Below, piece by piece: positions 8,717-20,600 of a stretch of DNA of 64,000 bases. The position numbers and the translations under genes are program-made. Location: NCBI GenBank assembly GCA_943788135.1, contig CALSPC010000004.1:35507-99506 (forward strand), written 5' to 3'. Below the pieces are notes generated by a model. That model had not been told where the DNA came from. It did not search any database and saw only the letters and a program-made list of their open reading frames with translations. How positions within the stretch are numbered: position 1 is the stretch's first letter; the number at the start of each line of letters is the position of its first letter. The stretch comes from an uncultured Paracoccaceae bacterium (lineage in GTDB: Bacteria > Bacteroidota > Bacteroidia > Flavobacteriales > Flavobacteriaceae).

Positions 8717-9475
8717 ATGAAGTATAAATTAGTTCTAATTATTGGGTTTATTTCCTTGATTTTTTCATGCGAAAACTCTAAACAGCTTGTAAACATTAAT
8801 GCTGAAAACCGTATCATCGCTGAGGAACTTCCATCAAATAAAGATATTGAAGCTGTGATTGAACCTTATAAAATCAATCTAGACAAATCCATGACTAAAA
8901 TATTAAGTTATTCAACAGATACCTACTCAAAAAATGATGGAAACTACAATACCGCAATCGGTAATTTGATGGCAGATGCCATTATGGAACTTTCCAATCC
9001 TATATTTAAGAGTCGTACAGGAAAAAATTTAGACATGGTCTTATTGAATCATGGAGGTATTCGATCAGTTTTATCCAAAGGAAATATTACAACTCGAACT
9101 GCTTACAGCCTTATGCCATTTGAAAACAGTGTCATCGTGGTTGCTCTAAAAGGCACTGTGATTATGGAAATGACTTCCTATCTCAAAGAATTTGGGAAAC
9201 CTCACCCCATTTCAGGATTAGAATTGGTTTTAAATTCGGATAACACCTACAATACGATTTTGATTGGTGGTGAGCCCGTTGAAATGGAAAAAACATACCA
9301 CGTTGCTACTAATGATTATCTTTATAAAGGAGGTGACCAAATGTATTTTTTAAAAAAAAGCGACACCCTCTATGATTTAAATTATAAAATCAGAACTGTT
9401 TTGATTGATTATTTCAAAACCTATGATACGCTTAGTCCCACAAAAGACCAACGCTTTATAAAACTTAAAAATTAA
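8717..9475 (+). CDS. 5'-nucleotidase C-terminal domain lipoprotein
   Basis: This 252-residue protein carries only the C-terminal, substrate-binding domain of UshA-type 5'-nucleotidases. The signal peptide ends in a lipobox (LIFSC), so it should be a lipoprotein. The domain shows NHGGIR, then TRTAYSLMPFEN, then YHVATNDYL with GGD, in the order known for the family. It lacks the N-terminal metallophosphatase domain, which is supplied by the next gene 98 bp downstream. I infer that the two products act together on nucleotides or similar phosphoesters outside the cytoplasm. Confidence 0.88.
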   Translation: MKYKLVLIIGFISLIFSCENSKQLVNINAENRIIAEELPSNKDIEAVIEPYKINLDKSMTKILSYSTDTYSKNDGNYNTAIGNLMADAIMELSNPIFKSRTGKNLDMVLLNHGGIRSVLSKGNITTRTAYSLMPFENSVIVVALKGTVIMEMTSYLKEFGKPHPISGLELVLNSDNTYNTILIGGEPVEMEKTYHVATNDYLYKGGDQMYFLKKSDTLYDLNYKIRTVLIDYFKTYDTLSPTKDQRFIKLKN

Positions 9476-9573
9476 TACAAAACACATGAAACATCTCACC
9501 CTAAAGCTTGATATGAAAGGGAATAATTAATAGATGTACTATGTGACCATTAAAAATAATTAATAAACGACAC

Positions 9574-10485
9574 ATGAAACGAAGACATTTTATTCAAAAA
9601 ACAGCAGCATCCACTGCATTCCTTTCTTTAGGGGGCTTAGGATTATCTTGTACAAAATCTGCAGTAACAAAAATTACAATTCTTCACACCAATGATGTCC
9701 ACAGCCATATTGAACCTTTTAGCCCTAACGCTGGAGCAAACGCCAACAAAGGTGGCGTTGCAAAACGGGCTTCACTAGTACAAACTATACGAAAGGAAAA
9801 TCCAAACACCTTACTTTTAGATGCTGGTGATATTTTTCAAGGCACTCCATACTTCAATTTTTACGGTGGTGAACTCGAATTCAAATTGATGAGTATGCTA
9901 GACTATGACGTGGCTACTATTGGAAATCATGATTTCGACAATGGCATTGACGGGCTTTATGCACAACTTCCACATGCTAAGTTTGACTTTGTTTCTGCAA
10001 ATTATGATTTTTCTAATACGCTTATGGACACGCATGTTAAACCTTATAAGACTTTTATAAAAGAAGGCATCAAAATAGGGGTTTTTGGATTAGGGATTGA
10101 ACTTAAAGGACTTGTGAATAAAGAAAATTACAAGGAAACTACCTACCAAGATCCTATTGAAGTTGCTCAAGACATGAGTCGAATATTAAAGGAAGAGGAA
10201 CGCTGTGACTTAATTATATGTCTTTCACACTTGGGATATGACTACAAAAATATGGAGGCTAAAATTTCTGATTTAAAACTTGCTCGAGCCACTAAAGATA
10301 TTGATTTGATTATTGGTGGACACACTCATACTTTTTTGGATAAACCAACAGAAGAAACCAATGCTGTTGGAAAAACCGTACTTGTAAATCAAGTGGGGTG
10401 TTTTGGTCTCTATTTAGGAAAAATTGATTTTTATTTTGAAGCTAGTTTTCTAAAAGGTAGCGAGGGAAACACACTTAGTGTTTAG
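9574..10485 (+). CDS. Metallophosphatase domain protein (N-terminal half of a split 5'-nucleotidase)
   Basis: A 303-residue calcineurin-like phosphoesterase with the dimetal motifs in order: HTNDVHSH, DAGDIFQGTPYF, GNHDFDNG and GGHTHTF. The N-terminus has a twin-arginine-like start (RRHFIQKT), a hydrophobic stretch and a lipobox-like LGLSC, so it is probably exported and lipid-anchored. The 5'-nucleotidase C-terminal domain is absent here and encoded by the preceding gene, reversing the usual domain order of UshA. The likely activity is hydrolysis of 5'-nucleotides or sugar nucleotides. Confidence 0.9.
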   Translation: MKRRHFIQKTAASTAFLSLGGLGLSCTKSAVTKITILHTNDVHSHIEPFSPNAGANANKGGVAKRASLVQTIRKENPNTLLLDAGDIFQGTPYFNFYGGELEFKLMSMLDYDVATIGNHDFDNGIDGLYAQLPHAKFDFVSANYDFSNTLMDTHVKPYKTFIKEGIKIGVFGLGIELKGLVNKENYKETTYQDPIEVAQDMSRILKEEERCDLIICLSHLGYDYKNMEAKISDLKLARATKDIDLIIGGHTHTFLDKPTEETNAVGKTVLVNQVGCFGLYLGKIDFYFEASFLKGSEGNTLSV

Positions 10486-10566
10486 CACAAATTCTTAAAA
10501 AATAAAACAACAAAAATAAAAAGTGATAACTTTAGTATACTCTTCTCTGTTTTTTAGGAATAATAG

Positions 10567-10575
10567 TATCTTTGC
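10567..10575 (+). promoter_or_regulatory. Putative prfC promoter (-7 box)
   Basis: TATCTTTGC is a full match to TAnnTTTG and sits 15 bp before the prfC ATG. A T-tract at 10550-10555 stands roughly where the -33 element belongs. The predicted leader is about 13 nt. Confidence 0.55.
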
Positions 10576-10590
10576 CAAAATTATCTTTTT

Positions 10591-12177
10591 ATGTCTTTTT
10601 TAAGTGAAATTGAACGCCGCCGTACATTTGGAATCGTCTCGCATCCCGATGCAGGAAAAACGACCCTGACTGAAAAACTACTTCTTTTTGGAGGCGCAAT
10701 TCAAGAAGCAGGTGCTGTTAAAAGCAATAAAATCAAAAAAGGTGCTACAAGTGATTTTATGGAAATTGAACGTCAACGTGGAATTTCGGTAGCAACTTCT
10801 GTATTGGCTTTTGAATATAATGGCATAAAAATTAATATCTTAGATACGCCTGGTCACAAAGATTTTGCCGAAGACACCTTCAGAACACTGACCGCTGTGG
10901 ACAGTGTAATTGTAGTGATTGATGTTGCAAAAGGGGTAGAGGAACAGACTGAAAAATTGGTAAAAGTCTGTAGAATGCGAAACATCCCAATCATTGTTTT
11001 TATCAATAAAATGGATCGTGAAGGTAAAGATGCTTTTGATTTATTAGATGAAATTGAACAAAAACTGAATCTTAAAGTGGCACCACTAAGTTTCCCAATT
11101 GGAATGGGGTATGATTTTAAGGGTATTTATAACCTTTGGGAGAAAAACATCAATTTATTTACAGGAGATAGTAAACGTGATATTGAAGAGACAATAAAAA
11201 TTTCTGACCTTTCAGATCCTGCTTTAAATACTAGTATTGGAGATACTGCTGCGGAAACACTGCGTGAAGAACTTGAATTGGTTGAGGGCATTTATCCTGA
11301 CTTTAATACAAACGACTATTTAAACGGCGATTTGCAACCCGTGTTTTTTGGATCAGCGCTAAATAATTTTGGAGTGCGAGAGTTGCTGGATTGCTTTGTG
11401 TCCATTGCACCAAAACCGCGACCAAAAAATAGTGAAGAACGCTTAGTAGAACCTAATGAATCTAAATTCTCAGGGTTTGTTTTTAAAATTCATGCTAATA
11501 TGGACCCAAATCACCGAGATCGTTTAGCATTTATTAAAATCGTTTCTGGAGAATTCAAACGGAACACGCCTTATCTTCATGTGCGACACAATAAAAAATT
11601 AAAATTCTCGAGTCCAAACGCTTTTTTTGCAGAGAAGAAAGAAATTGTAGACATCTCCTACCCAGGCGATATTGTAGGCCTTCATGATACAGGAAATTTC
11701 AAAATTGGAGATACACTAACCGAAGGTGAAGTTTTAAACTATAAAGGTGTCCCTAGCTTCTCTCCAGAACATTTCAGATATATCAATAATGCAGATCCTT
11801 TAAAATCAAAACAATTATACAAAGGAATTGATCAATTAATGGATGAAGGTGTAGCACAACTCTTTACATTAGACCTTAATGGGCGAAAAGTCATTGGAAC
11901 TGTTGGAGCTCTACAGTATGAAGTGATTCAATACCGTTTAGAGCATGAATATGGGGCAAAATGTAGCTATGAAAATCTTAATGTTCACAAAGCATGCTGG
12001 GTAGAACCTGAAAGCAAAAGCCATCCAGAATTTATAGAGTTTAAACGCGTCAAACAACGGTTTCTAGCCACAGACAAACAAGGGCAGTTAGTCTTTTTAG
12101 CTGATTCTATATTTTCATTACAAATGACTGAACAAAAATACCCCTCTATTACATTTCATTTGACCTCGGAATTTTAG
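10591..12177 (+). CDS. prfC: Peptide chain release factor 3
   Basis: RF3 is a translational GTPase that removes RF1/RF2 from the ribosome after termination. The 528-residue sequence has G1 HPDAGKTT (18-25), an RGISV switch I region, G3 DTPGHKDF and G4 NKMDRE. A domain II and the RF3-type C-terminal domain follow (GALQYEVIQYRL). Length agrees with the family (about 529). It is transcribed alone from the promoter just upstream. The SIMPL gene after it has its own candidate promoter. Confidence 0.97.
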   Translation: MSFLSEIERRRTFGIVSHPDAGKTTLTEKLLLFGGAIQEAGAVKSNKIKKGATSDFMEIERQRGISVATSVLAFEYNGIKINILDTPGHKDFAEDTFRTLTAVDSVIVVIDVAKGVEEQTEKLVKVCRMRNIPIIVFINKMDREGKDAFDLLDEIEQKLNLKVAPLSFPIGMGYDFKGIYNLWEKNINLFTGDSKRDIEETIKISDLSDPALNTSIGDTAAETLREELELVEGIYPDFNTNDYLNGDLQPVFFGSALNNFGVRELLDCFVSIAPKPRPKNSEERLVEPNESKFSGFVFKIHANMDPNHRDRLAFIKIVSGEFKRNTPYLHVRHNKKLKFSSPNAFFAEKKEIVDISYPGDIVGLHDTGNFKIGDTLTEGEVLNYKGVPSFSPEHFRYINNADPLKSKQLYKGIDQLMDEGVAQLFTLDLNGRKVIGTVGALQYEVIQYRLEHEYGAKCSYENLNVHKACWVEPESKSHPEFIEFKRVKQRFLATDKQGQLVFLADSIFSLQMTEQKYPSITFHLTSEF

Positions 12178-12203
12178 TTTCTTTTTTTTTAATATTATTT
12201 TTA

Positions 12204-12211
12204 TATATTTG
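12204..12211 (+). promoter_or_regulatory. Putative SIMPL gene promoter (-7 box)
   Basis: TATATTTG matches the Bacteroidota -7 consensus 25 bp before the ATG. A long T-tract lies about 20 bp upstream at the -33 position. The predicted leader is about 22 nt. Confidence 0.45.
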
Positions 12212-12236
12212 GATATAAACCCAAATTTATAAAAAC

Positions 12237-12956
12237 ATGAACTACTACTCTAGACCCAAATTTGTTGGGGTCTCCTTAATTATTGGACTCTCTTTATTAG
12301 GATTTTTTATTTTCAAAGGCCTCAAAACATTCAGTGACAAAGACCGTGTCGTGAAAGTAAAAGGACTAGCAGAAATGAATATAACCGCTGAATCTGCTCA
12401 AATTAATTTAAGCTTTTCCTTTTCTGGAGACTATTTGCAAAAAATCATACGTGATACTGAAAACAAAAAAACACGTATTATCAATTACTTAAAAGCAAAA
12501 GGGTTTGAAGAAGCAAATATATCCATAGGCAACGCGGAACTCTCAGACAAAGAAAAATATTATGAGGAACAATGGAAAAATGGCAAAACTGTAAGCGTCA
12601 AAATAAACCGATATACTAACGCATTATCTTTAACAATACAATCAGATGATGTAAAAACAGTAGAAAACAAGGCTAATCAGTTAAGAAACGATCTCATTAA
12701 AGAAGGATTAACTTGTAGAATTTATACGGATTATGTGTTTCCAGAATTAAATTCAGTTAAACCAAAATTAATTGCGGAGAGCACAAAAAATGCACGAATT
12801 GCTGGAGAACAATTTGCTAATGATTCTCAAGCCACACTAGGGAAGATTAAAACGGCTTCTCAAGGGCAAATTTCGATTGCAGGACGCTATGACTCTCCAG
12901 CGCCTTACATTCAAAAAGCAAGAGTTGTCAGTACTATTGTATTTTTCTTAAATTAA
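12237..12956 (+). CDS. SIMPL (DUF541) domain protein, membrane-anchored
   Basis: A 239-residue protein with one N-terminal membrane segment (about residues 9-28) followed by an extracytoplasmic SIMPL/DUF541 domain. The domain start VVKVKGLAEMNITAE resembles the typical 'vxGxaxvxxxPD' opening of this family. The end carries a KARVVSTIVFFL strand. The biochemical role of SIMPL proteins is poorly defined; several are linked to envelope or oxidative stress. The terminator at 12995-13028 follows the stop codon. Confidence 0.8.
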   Translation: MNYYSRPKFVGVSLIIGLSLLGFFIFKGLKTFSDKDRVVKVKGLAEMNITAESAQINLSFSFSGDYLQKIIRDTENKKTRIINYLKAKGFEEANISIGNAELSDKEKYYEEQWKNGKTVSVKINRYTNALSLTIQSDDVKTVENKANQLRNDLIKEGLTCRIYTDYVFPELNSVKPKLIAESTKNARIAGEQFANDSQATLGKIKTASQGQISIAGRYDSPAPYIQKARVVSTIVFFLN

Positions 12957-12994
12957 TACGAATGCAAACAGATGAAATAAGTCATCTAATTGCA

Positions 12995-13028
12995 AAAAAA
13001 AATCTCACTTAAAAGTGAGATTTTTTTT
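12995..13028. terminator. Bidirectional rho-independent terminator
   Basis: A 15-bp stem (12995-13009 with 13014-13028) with a 4-nt loop contains TCTCACT/AGTGAGA and ends in A8/T8 runs on both sides. It sits between the converging SIMPL gene and the DUF3467 gene, so it can end both. For the minus strand it marks the likely end of the long tRNA-tuf-rpoBC transcript. Confidence 0.9.
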
Positions 13029-13040
13029 ATTTAGTATGAA

Positions 13041-13358
13041 TTAAGCTTGTCCCGTTGGCCCAAAATTAAGGGGAACTGGAGGTTGCTCATAATCTTTAAT
13101 TTCGCCATGAGCTTGCTCAAACCGTTTTACATTTTCATGTAATGCTTTCGCAAGACGCTTTGCATGTTGTGGTGTCAGTATAATACGTGACTTCACTTTA
13201 CTTTTTGGCGTCCCCGGCATGATATTGACAAAGTCCACTACAAATTCAGAAACAGAATGGTTGATAATCGCAAGGTTAGAGTAAGTACCTTCCGCTACTG
13301 TATCATCTAATTCGATATTAATCTGTCCTTTTTTTGAAGGATCTTTTGGCGTACTCAT
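13041..13358 (-). CDS. DUF3467 family protein
   Basis: A 105-residue soluble protein of the DUF3467 family, which in Bacteroidota regularly follows rpoC. The core has IELDDTVAEGTYSN, then EFVVDFV, then a SRIILTPQHAKRLAKAL helix; the last residues are proline- and glutamine-rich. The function is unknown. Its position 5 bp after rpoC, with a terminator straight after it, makes it the last gene of the RNA polymerase operon. A role linked to transcription or ribosome biology is only inferred from position. Confidence 0.88.
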   Translation of the reverse strand: MSTPKDPSKKGQINIELDDTVAEGTYSNLAIINHSVSEFVVDFVNIMPGTPKSKVKSRIILTPQHAKRLAKALHENVKRFEQAHGEIKDYEQPPVPLNFGPTGQA

Positions 13359-13363
13359 AGAAC

Positions 13364-16300
13364 TTAATTAAAGTTTAATTCTTCCTTCTTTTCTTTCAAT
13401 TTTTCAAATTCTTCACTTGAACCTACAATGATATTTTCATACGCTCTTAAACCTGTACCTGCTGGAATTCTATGCCCAACAATTACATTTTCTTTTAAGC
13501 CTTCTAAAGTATCTACTTTACCATTGACAGCTGCCTCATTAAGAACCTTCGTTGTTTCTTGGAACGATGCCGCAGAAATAAACGATTTAGTCTGTAACGA
13601 TGCTCTTGTGATTCCTTGTAAGATTGGCGTTGCTGTTGCTGGACTAGCGTCTCTTGCTACAACAACTGCTTTATCTTCGCGCTTAAGTAGAGAATTTTCA
13701 TCTCTCAAGACTCGTGCTGTGATAATTTGTCCTTCCTTAAGGTTTTCAGAATCACCAGCATTTTCAATTACTTTCTTTCCAAAAATATCATCATTTTCTT
13801 TAATGAAATCAGAAGTATGAACTAATTGATCTTCTAGGAAGATTGTGTCTCCAGAATCTTTAATACGTACTTTACGCATCATTTGTCGAACCACTACTTC
13901 GAAATGCTTATCGTTGATTTTTACCCCTTGTAAGCGGTAAACTTCTTGAACTTCATTTACTAAGTATTGCTGAACAGCCGATGGGCCTTTGATGTTTAAG
14001 ATGTCATTAGGCGTAATTGATCCATCTGACAATGGCATCCCTGCTTTTACAAAATCATTCTCTTGTACTAAAATCTGATTTGATAGTTTTACAAGGTATT
14101 TTTTGATATCCCCTAATTTAGATTCAATGATAATCTCACGATTACCTCTTTTAATTTTTCCAAAAGACACCACACCATCAATTTCACTAACAACTGCAGG
14201 ATTAGAAGGATTACGTGCTTCGAAAAGCTCTGTCACACGAGGAAGACCTCCTGTAATATCCCCTGCCTTAGCAGACTTACGTGGAATTTTTACTAAGATT
14301 TTTCCTAAGCTAATCTTTTCACCATCATCAACCATAATATGGGCACCTAGTGGTAAATTGTAAGATCTTATAAGATTTCCTTTAGTATCTTCAACGAGTA
14401 AGGTTGGTATTAATTTTTTGTTTCTAGATTCCGAAATAACTTTTTCTTGGAAACCAGTCTGCTCATCAATTTCTACTTGATATGTCACCCCTTGTTCGAT
14501 ATTTTCATAACGAACTTTTCCTGAAAATTCTGAGATAATAACACCATTATATGGATCCCACTGACAAACAACAGTATCCTTTTTAATCTTATCACCATTT
14601 TTGATAAATATTGAAGAACCATAAGGAATATTGTTTGTACTTAATACAATTCCTGTTTTTGGATCGACTAATTTAATTTCAGAAGTTCTAGAAATAACGA
14701 TATCAATAGCATTGCCTTCGTTATCTTTTCCTTTTACAGTTTTAAGATCTTCGATTTCTGCAATACCATCAAATTTGATGATTAATTTATTTTCTTCAGA
14801 AATGTTACCTGCAATACCTCCAACGTGGAATGTACGCAATGTTAACTGCGTTCCTGGTTCACCAATAGATTGTGCTGCCACAACCCCTACGGCTTCACCA
14901 CGCTGTACCATTTTTCCGGTTGCAAGGTTTCGTCCGTAACATTTTGCACAAATTCCAGTTTTAGCCTCACATGTTAATGGAGAACGTACTTCAATAGATT
15001 CTAAAGGAGATTCCTGAATTTTCTTCGCTATAACTTCAGAAACATGGTCACCTGCTGCAACTAGTAGTTCTTCAGTTAATGGGTCATACACATCATTTAA
15101 TGCAGTACGTCCAACGATTCTTTCTTCTAAAGTCTCAACAACTTCTTCGTTTTTCTTTAATGCTTTTACCGAAATACCTCTTAATGTACCACAGTCATCT
15201 GAATTAACAATAACATCTTGTGACACATCTACTAAACGACGAGTAAGGTATCCTGCATCGGCTGTTTTAAGCGCCGTATCGGCAAGACCTTTACGAGCTC
15301 CGTGAGTAGAGATAAAGTATTCAAGAATTGATAACCCTTCTTTAAAGTTAGAAAGGATTGGATTTTCAATAATTTCTCCACCACCAGCATTGGATTTTTT
15401 AGGCTTAGCCATCAAACCACGCATACCTGTCAACTGACGAATTTGTTCTTTTGATCCCCTTGCTCCAGAATCCAACATCATATATACAGAGTTAAACCCT
15501 TGTTGGTCTTCTCTAATACGCTTCATGGATAGCTCTGTTAATTCAGCATTGGTAGAGGTCCAGATGTCAATAACTTGGTTATAACGTTCGTTATTCGTAA
15601 TAAGTCCCATATTATAGTTGGCCATAATACCATCAACTTGCTTATTCGCAGCAGAAATCATTGTATGCTTTTCTGGTGGAATAATAATATCACCTAAACT
15701 AAATGACAGTCCTCCTTTAAAGGCAAAATTATATCCTAAAGATTTAATTTCGTCAAGGAAAGCAGCGGTTTCAGGAACAGAAGTCACTTTCAAAATACCA
15801 TGGATGATATCTCTTAATGATTTCTTAGTCAAAACTTCGTTAATATAACCTGCAGCAGCTGGTACTTTCTCGTTGAAAAGTACACGACCTGTTGTTGTTT
15901 CTATTATTTGAGTTGTTAATTCTCCTTCATCATTAAAGTCAACAGTTCTTACACGAATTTGCGCATTCAAATCAACACGTTTTTCGTTGTAAGCAATGAT
16001 TACTTCTTCTGGAGAATAAAACGTTAAGCCTTGTCCTAATACTGGTACTTCAGCAGTTGACAAGCGTAGCTTAGTCATATAATATAGGCCTAATACCATA
16101 TCCTGTGAAGGAACAGTTACTGGTGATCCATTTGCGGGATTCAAAATATTATGAGAGGCTAACATTAAAAGTTGTGCTTCTAATATCGCTTCTGGTCCAA
16201 GTGGTAAATGCACTGCCATTTGATCCCCATCAAAATCGGCATTAAAAGCCGTACATACTAAGGGGTGTAATTGGATTGCTTTTCCTTCAATCAATTTTGG

Positions 16301-17665
16301 TTGAAAGGCTTGGATTCCTAAACGGTGTAAGGTAGGCGCACGGTTGAGGAGTACAGGATGTCCTTTTAAAACATTTTCCAATATATCCCAAACTACAGGC
16401 TCTCTTTTGTCTATAATTTTCTTAGCAGATTTTACCGTTTTTACAATTCCTCTTTCAATTAATTTTCTAATCACAAAAGGTTTGTATAGCTCGGCTGCCA
16501 TATTTTTTGGCAATCCACATTCAAATAATTTTAATTCTGGTCCAACAACAATTACCGAACGTGCTGAATAATCGACACGTTTTCCTAATAAGTTTTGACG
16601 GAAACGACCTTGCTTTCCTTTCAATGAATCTGAAAGAGATTTTAATGGTCGGTTAGAATCTGTTTTTACAGCTGATGACTTACGTGTGTTATCAAACAAT
16701 GAATCCACAGATTCTTGAAGCATACGTTTTTCGTTACGTAAGATAACTTCAGGAGCCTTGATTTCAACAAGTCGTTTTAAACGGTTGTTACGAATAATTA
16801 CACGACGGTATAAATCATTTAAATCAGAGGTTGCAAAACGACCTCCATCAAGTGGTACTAACGGACGTAATTCTGGTGGAATTACAGGGATGGCTTTCAT
16901 AATCATCCACTCCGGTTTGTTTTCACGATTTAAGTTTGACTCTCTTAAAGACTCTACAACTTGTAAACGCTTTAAGGCTTCAGTTTTTCGTTGTTTAGAA
17001 GTCTCTGTATTGGCTTTATGACGTAATTCAAAAGACAAAGAATCAAGATCAATTCTTGACAAAAGGTCGATTAAACATTCAGCACCCATTTTAGCAATAA
17101 ATTTGTTTGGGTCTGTATCGTCTAAATATTGATTTTCTTGTGGCTGTGTTTCAAGAATGTTTAAGTATTCTTCTTCGGTAAGGAAGTCCATTTTCTTAAC
17201 GGCTTCTCCTTCTTCATTTACGGCATTACCTGGCTGAATTACGACATAACGTTCGTAATAGATAATCATATCTAATTGCTTAGAAGGTAATCCGAGTAGG
17301 TAACCAATTTTGTTTGGTAAAGAACGGAAATACCAAATGTGAGCTACAGGCACTACAAGGTTGATATGTCCCACACGGTCTCTACGAACTTTCTTTTCGG
17401 TTACTTCTACACCACATCGATCACAAATAATTCCTTTGTAACGGATGCGCTTATATTTTCCACAAGCACATTCGTAATCCTTTACAGGGCCAAAAATACG
17501 CTCACAAAATAAACCATCACGTTCTGGTTTGTGAGTTCTGTAATTAATTGTTTCTGGTTTAAGGATCTCACCGCGAGACGCTCCTAGGATCGACTCTGGA
17601 GAGGCTAAACCAATTGAAATTTTATTAAATTTCGGTACTGTAATATTATCTTGCTTTTTTGCCAT
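13364..17665 (-). CDS. rpoC: DNA-directed RNA polymerase subunit beta'
   Basis: The largest RNA polymerase subunit, forming the clamp and carrying the catalytic magnesium site. The 1433-residue sequence has the N-terminal zinc finger (CACGKYK...CDRCG), the lid/rudder region, and the invariant NADFDGDQ motif near residue 475. The second cysteine cluster ([13 protein letters not shown]) follows, then the trigger-loop and jaw regions. Length is typical for Bacteroidota. It lies 29 bp after rpoB and 5 bp before DUF3467. Confidence 0.99.
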   Translation of the reverse strand: MAKKQDNITVPKFNKISIGLASPESILGASRGEILKPETINYRTHKPERDGLFCERIFGPVKDYECACGKYKRIRYKGIICDRCGVEVTEKKVRRDRVGHINLVVPVAHIWYFRSLPNKIGYLLGLPSKQLDMIIYYERYVVIQPGNAVNEEGEAVKKMDFLTEEEYLNILETQPQENQYLDDTDPNKFIAKMGAECLIDLLSRIDLDSLSFELRHKANTETSKQRKTEALKRLQVVESLRESNLNRENKPEWMIMKAIPVIPPELRPLVPLDGGRFATSDLNDLYRRVIIRNNRLKRLVEIKAPEVILRNEKRMLQESVDSLFDNTRKSSAVKTDSNRPLKSLSDSLKGKQGRFRQNLLGKRVDYSARSVIVVGPELKLFECGLPKNMAAELYKPFVIRKLIERGIVKTVKSAKKIIDKREPVVWDILENVLKGHPVLLNRAPTLHRLGIQAFQPKLIEGKAIQLHPLVCTAFNADFDGDQMAVHLPLGPEAILEAQLLMLASHNILNPANGSPVTVPSQDMVLGLYYMTKLRLSTAEVPVLGQGLTFYSPEEVIIAYNEKRVDLNAQIRVRTVDFNDEGELTTQIIETTTGRVLFNEKVPAAAGYINEVLTKKSLRDIIHGILKVTSVPETAAFLDEIKSLGYNFAFKGGLSFSLGDIIIPPEKHTMISAANKQVDGIMANYNMGLITNNERYNQVIDIWTSTNAELTELSMKRIREDQQGFNSVYMMLDSGARGSKEQIRQLTGMRGLMAKPKKSNAGGGEIIENPILSNFKEGLSILEYFISTHGARKGLADTALKTADAGYLTRRLVDVSQDVIVNSDDCGTLRGISVKALKKNEEVVETLEERIVGRTALNDVYDPLTEELLVAAGDHVSEVIAKKIQESPLESIEVRSPLTCEAKTGICAKCYGRNLATGKMVQRGEAVGVVAAQSIGEPGTQLTLRTFHVGGIAGNISEENKLIIKFDGIAEIEDLKTVKGKDNEGNAIDIVISRTSEIKLVDPKTGIVLSTNNIPYGSSIFIKNGDKIKKDTVVCQWDPYNGVIISEFSGKVRYENIEQGVTYQVEIDEQTGFQEKVISESRNKKLIPTLLVEDTKGNLIRSYNLPLGAHIMVDDGEKISLGKILVKIPRKSAKAGDITGGLPRVTELFEARNPSNPAVVSEIDGVVSFGKIKRGNREIIIESKLGDIKKYLVKLSNQILVQENDFVKAGMPLSDGSITPNDILNIKGPSAVQQYLVNEVQEVYRLQGVKINDKHFEVVVRQMMRKVRIKDSGDTIFLEDQLVHTSDFIKENDDIFGKKVIENAGDSENLKEGQIITARVLRDENSLLKREDKAVVVARDASPATATPILQGITRASLQTKSFISAASFQETTKVLNEAAVNGKVDTLEGLKENVIVGHRIPAGTGLRAYENIIVGSSEEFEKLKEKKEELNFN

Positions 17666-17694
17666 AATATATGGTTATGATAATGATTTTTCTA

Positions 17695-20600
17695 TTATTC
17701 TTCTAATCTTATGTCTAGTCCTAAACCTTTCAATTCGTGCATTAATACGTTGAATGATTCTGGTAATCCCGGTTCCGGCATTGGTTCTCCTTTAACGATC
17801 GCTTCGTATGTTTTGGCTCTTCCAATAACATCATCCGACTTCACAGTAAGGATTTCTCTAAGTGTACTAGAGGCGCCATAGGCTTCTAATGCCCAAACTT
17901 CCATTTCTCCAAAACGCTGACCACCAAATTGAGCTTTACCACCAAGTGGTTGTTGCGTAATAAGAGAATACGGTCCAATTGAACGCGCGTGCATCTTATC
18001 GTCTACCATATGCCCTAATTTAAGCATATAGATCACCCCTACAGTTGCAGCTTGATCAAAACGATCTCCTGTTCCACCGTCATATAAGTATGTATGTCCA
18101 AATCTAGGAATACCGGCTTCGTCTGTAAGCGTGTTGATTTGATCTAGAGTTGCACCATCAAAAATAGGCGTTGCATACGTTCTTCCTAAATCTTGGCCAG
18201 CCCAACCTAATACCGTTTCATAAATCTGCCCGATGTTCATACGAGATGGTACACCAAGTGGGTTTAGTACAATATCTACAGGCGTTCCGTCTTCTAGGAA
18301 AGGCATATCTTCTTGACGAACAATACGCGCTACAATACCTTTATTTCCGTGACGTCCTGCCATTTTATCTCCAACCTTAAGTTTACGCTTTTTAGCGATG
18401 TAAACTTTAGCCAGTTTAATGATACCTGCTGGAAGTTCATCTCCCACAGAGATTGTAAACTTTTCACGTCTTAAACTTCCTTGAAGGTCGTTCTCTTTGA
18501 TTTTATAATTATGAATCAATTCTGAAACTAACTTATTGGTAGCAGCATCAGTGGTCCATTTTCCAGAAACTAAATGTGCATAGTCATCAACAGAATTTAA
18601 CATTTTAAGAGTAAACTTCTTCCCTTTTGGAAATACATCTTCACCAAGGTCATTTGAAATGCCTTGAGCTGTTTTCCCTCCAACAATTGCAAAAAGTTTT
18701 TCAACTAAAATAGACTGTAAATCGTCAAATTTAGTGTCATAAATATCCTCTAACTTAGAAATATCTTCTTTATCCTGAGCACGTTTACGTTTATCTTTGA
18801 CTGCTCTTGAGAATAATTTTTTCTCAATAACAACACCATGAAGCGATGGTGAAGCTTTGAGTGATGCATCTTTCACATCACCTGCTTTATCACCAAAAAT
18901 AGCTCTTAATAATTTCTCTTCTGGAGTAGGATCAGATTCGCCTTTAGGCGTAATTTTTCCTATAAGAATATCGCCTGGTTTTATTTCAGCACCAATACGA
19001 ATCATTCCATTTTCATCAAGATCTTTTGTGGCCTCTTCAGAAACATTAGGAATATCATTGGTAAGCTCTTCATTTCCAAGTTTAGTATCTCTAACTTCAA
19101 GAGAATATTCATCGATGTGAATAGACGTAAAAACATCATTTCGTACGACTTGTTCAGAAATTACAATTGCATCCTCGAAATTATACCCTTTCCAAGGCAT
19201 AAAAGCAACTTTCATATTTCTACCAAGTGCCAATTCTCCATTTTGAGTCGCATACCCTTCTGTTAGAACTTGTCCTTTTTTTACTTTATCGCCTTTTTCA
19301 ACAATGGCTTTAAGGTTTACAGAAGTGCCTTGATTGGTTTTTCTAAACTTTGTTAATGGATATGAAACAACATTAGATTCAAAACTAACGAGAGCTTCTT
19401 CATCTGTTCTATCATATTCAATAGTAATTGTGTTGGCATCTACATATTTTACGACACCTGAACCAGTAGCGTTAACAAGTACTCTAGAATCTGAAGCAAC
19501 TTGACGTTCCAGACCAGTTCCTACAATAGGTGCTTGTGGTCTCAATAATGGTACGGCTTGACGCATCATGTTAGATCCCATCAATGCACGGTTGGCATCA
19601 TCGTGTTCCAAGAAAGGAATTAGAGATGCAGATATCGATGAAATTTGGTTTGGTGCTACATCGGTATAATTGACTTGAGTAGGATCAATCACTGGGAAAT
19701 CACCTTCTTGACGTGCAATTACTTTTTCTGATGTAATTTTACCATTTTCATCTACAGGAATACTTGCTTGAGCAATCATTTGATCTTCCTCTTCTTCAGC
19801 ACTTAGATAAATAGGAGTTCCCTTAATATCAACAACTGCATTATCAACTTTTCTGTATGGGGTTTCAATGAATCCCATAGAATTCACTTTCGCAAATACA
19901 GAAAGAGAAGAAATCAAACCAATATTTGGTCCTTCAGGTGTTTCAATAGGGCATAAACGTCCATAGTGTGTGTAGTGTACATCACGAACCTCAAATCCAG
20001 CACGTTCTCTAGATAAACCACCAGGTCCTAGTGCAGATAAACGACGCTTGTGCGTAATTTCTGCCAAAGGATTCGTTTGATCCATAAATTGAGACAACTG
20101 ATTTGTTCCAAAGAAAGAATTAATTACGGATGATAGCGTTTTAGCATTAATCAAATCAATAGGTGTAAACACTTCGTTGTCACGTACATTCATACGTTCA
20201 CGAATGGTTCTAGCCATACGTGCTAAACCAACACCAAATTGAGATGATAATTGTTCTCCTACTGTTCTAACACGACGATTAGAAAGGTGATCAATATCAT
20301 CGATTTCAGCTTTAGAATTGATAAGTTCAATTAAATACTTGATGATTGTAATGATATCTTCTTTGGTAAGTACTTGCTTATCCATTCCGATATCTAAACC
20401 TAATTTTTTATTCATTCTGTAACGACCAACTTCACCTAAGTTGTAGCGTTGATCACTAAAGAATAGTTTATCAATAATACCACGCGCCGTTTCTTCATCT
20501 GGCGGCTCAGCATTACGTAATTGTCTGTAAATATGTTCAACCGCTTCTTTTTCAGAATTGGTTGGATCTTTTTGAAGTGTATTATGAATAATTGCATAAT

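Noticed and set aside
13428..16571. Several open frames of 75-130 codons on the plus strand across rpoC
   Set aside because: They are antisense shadows of rpoC with low-complexity Ser/Thr/Pro-rich products.
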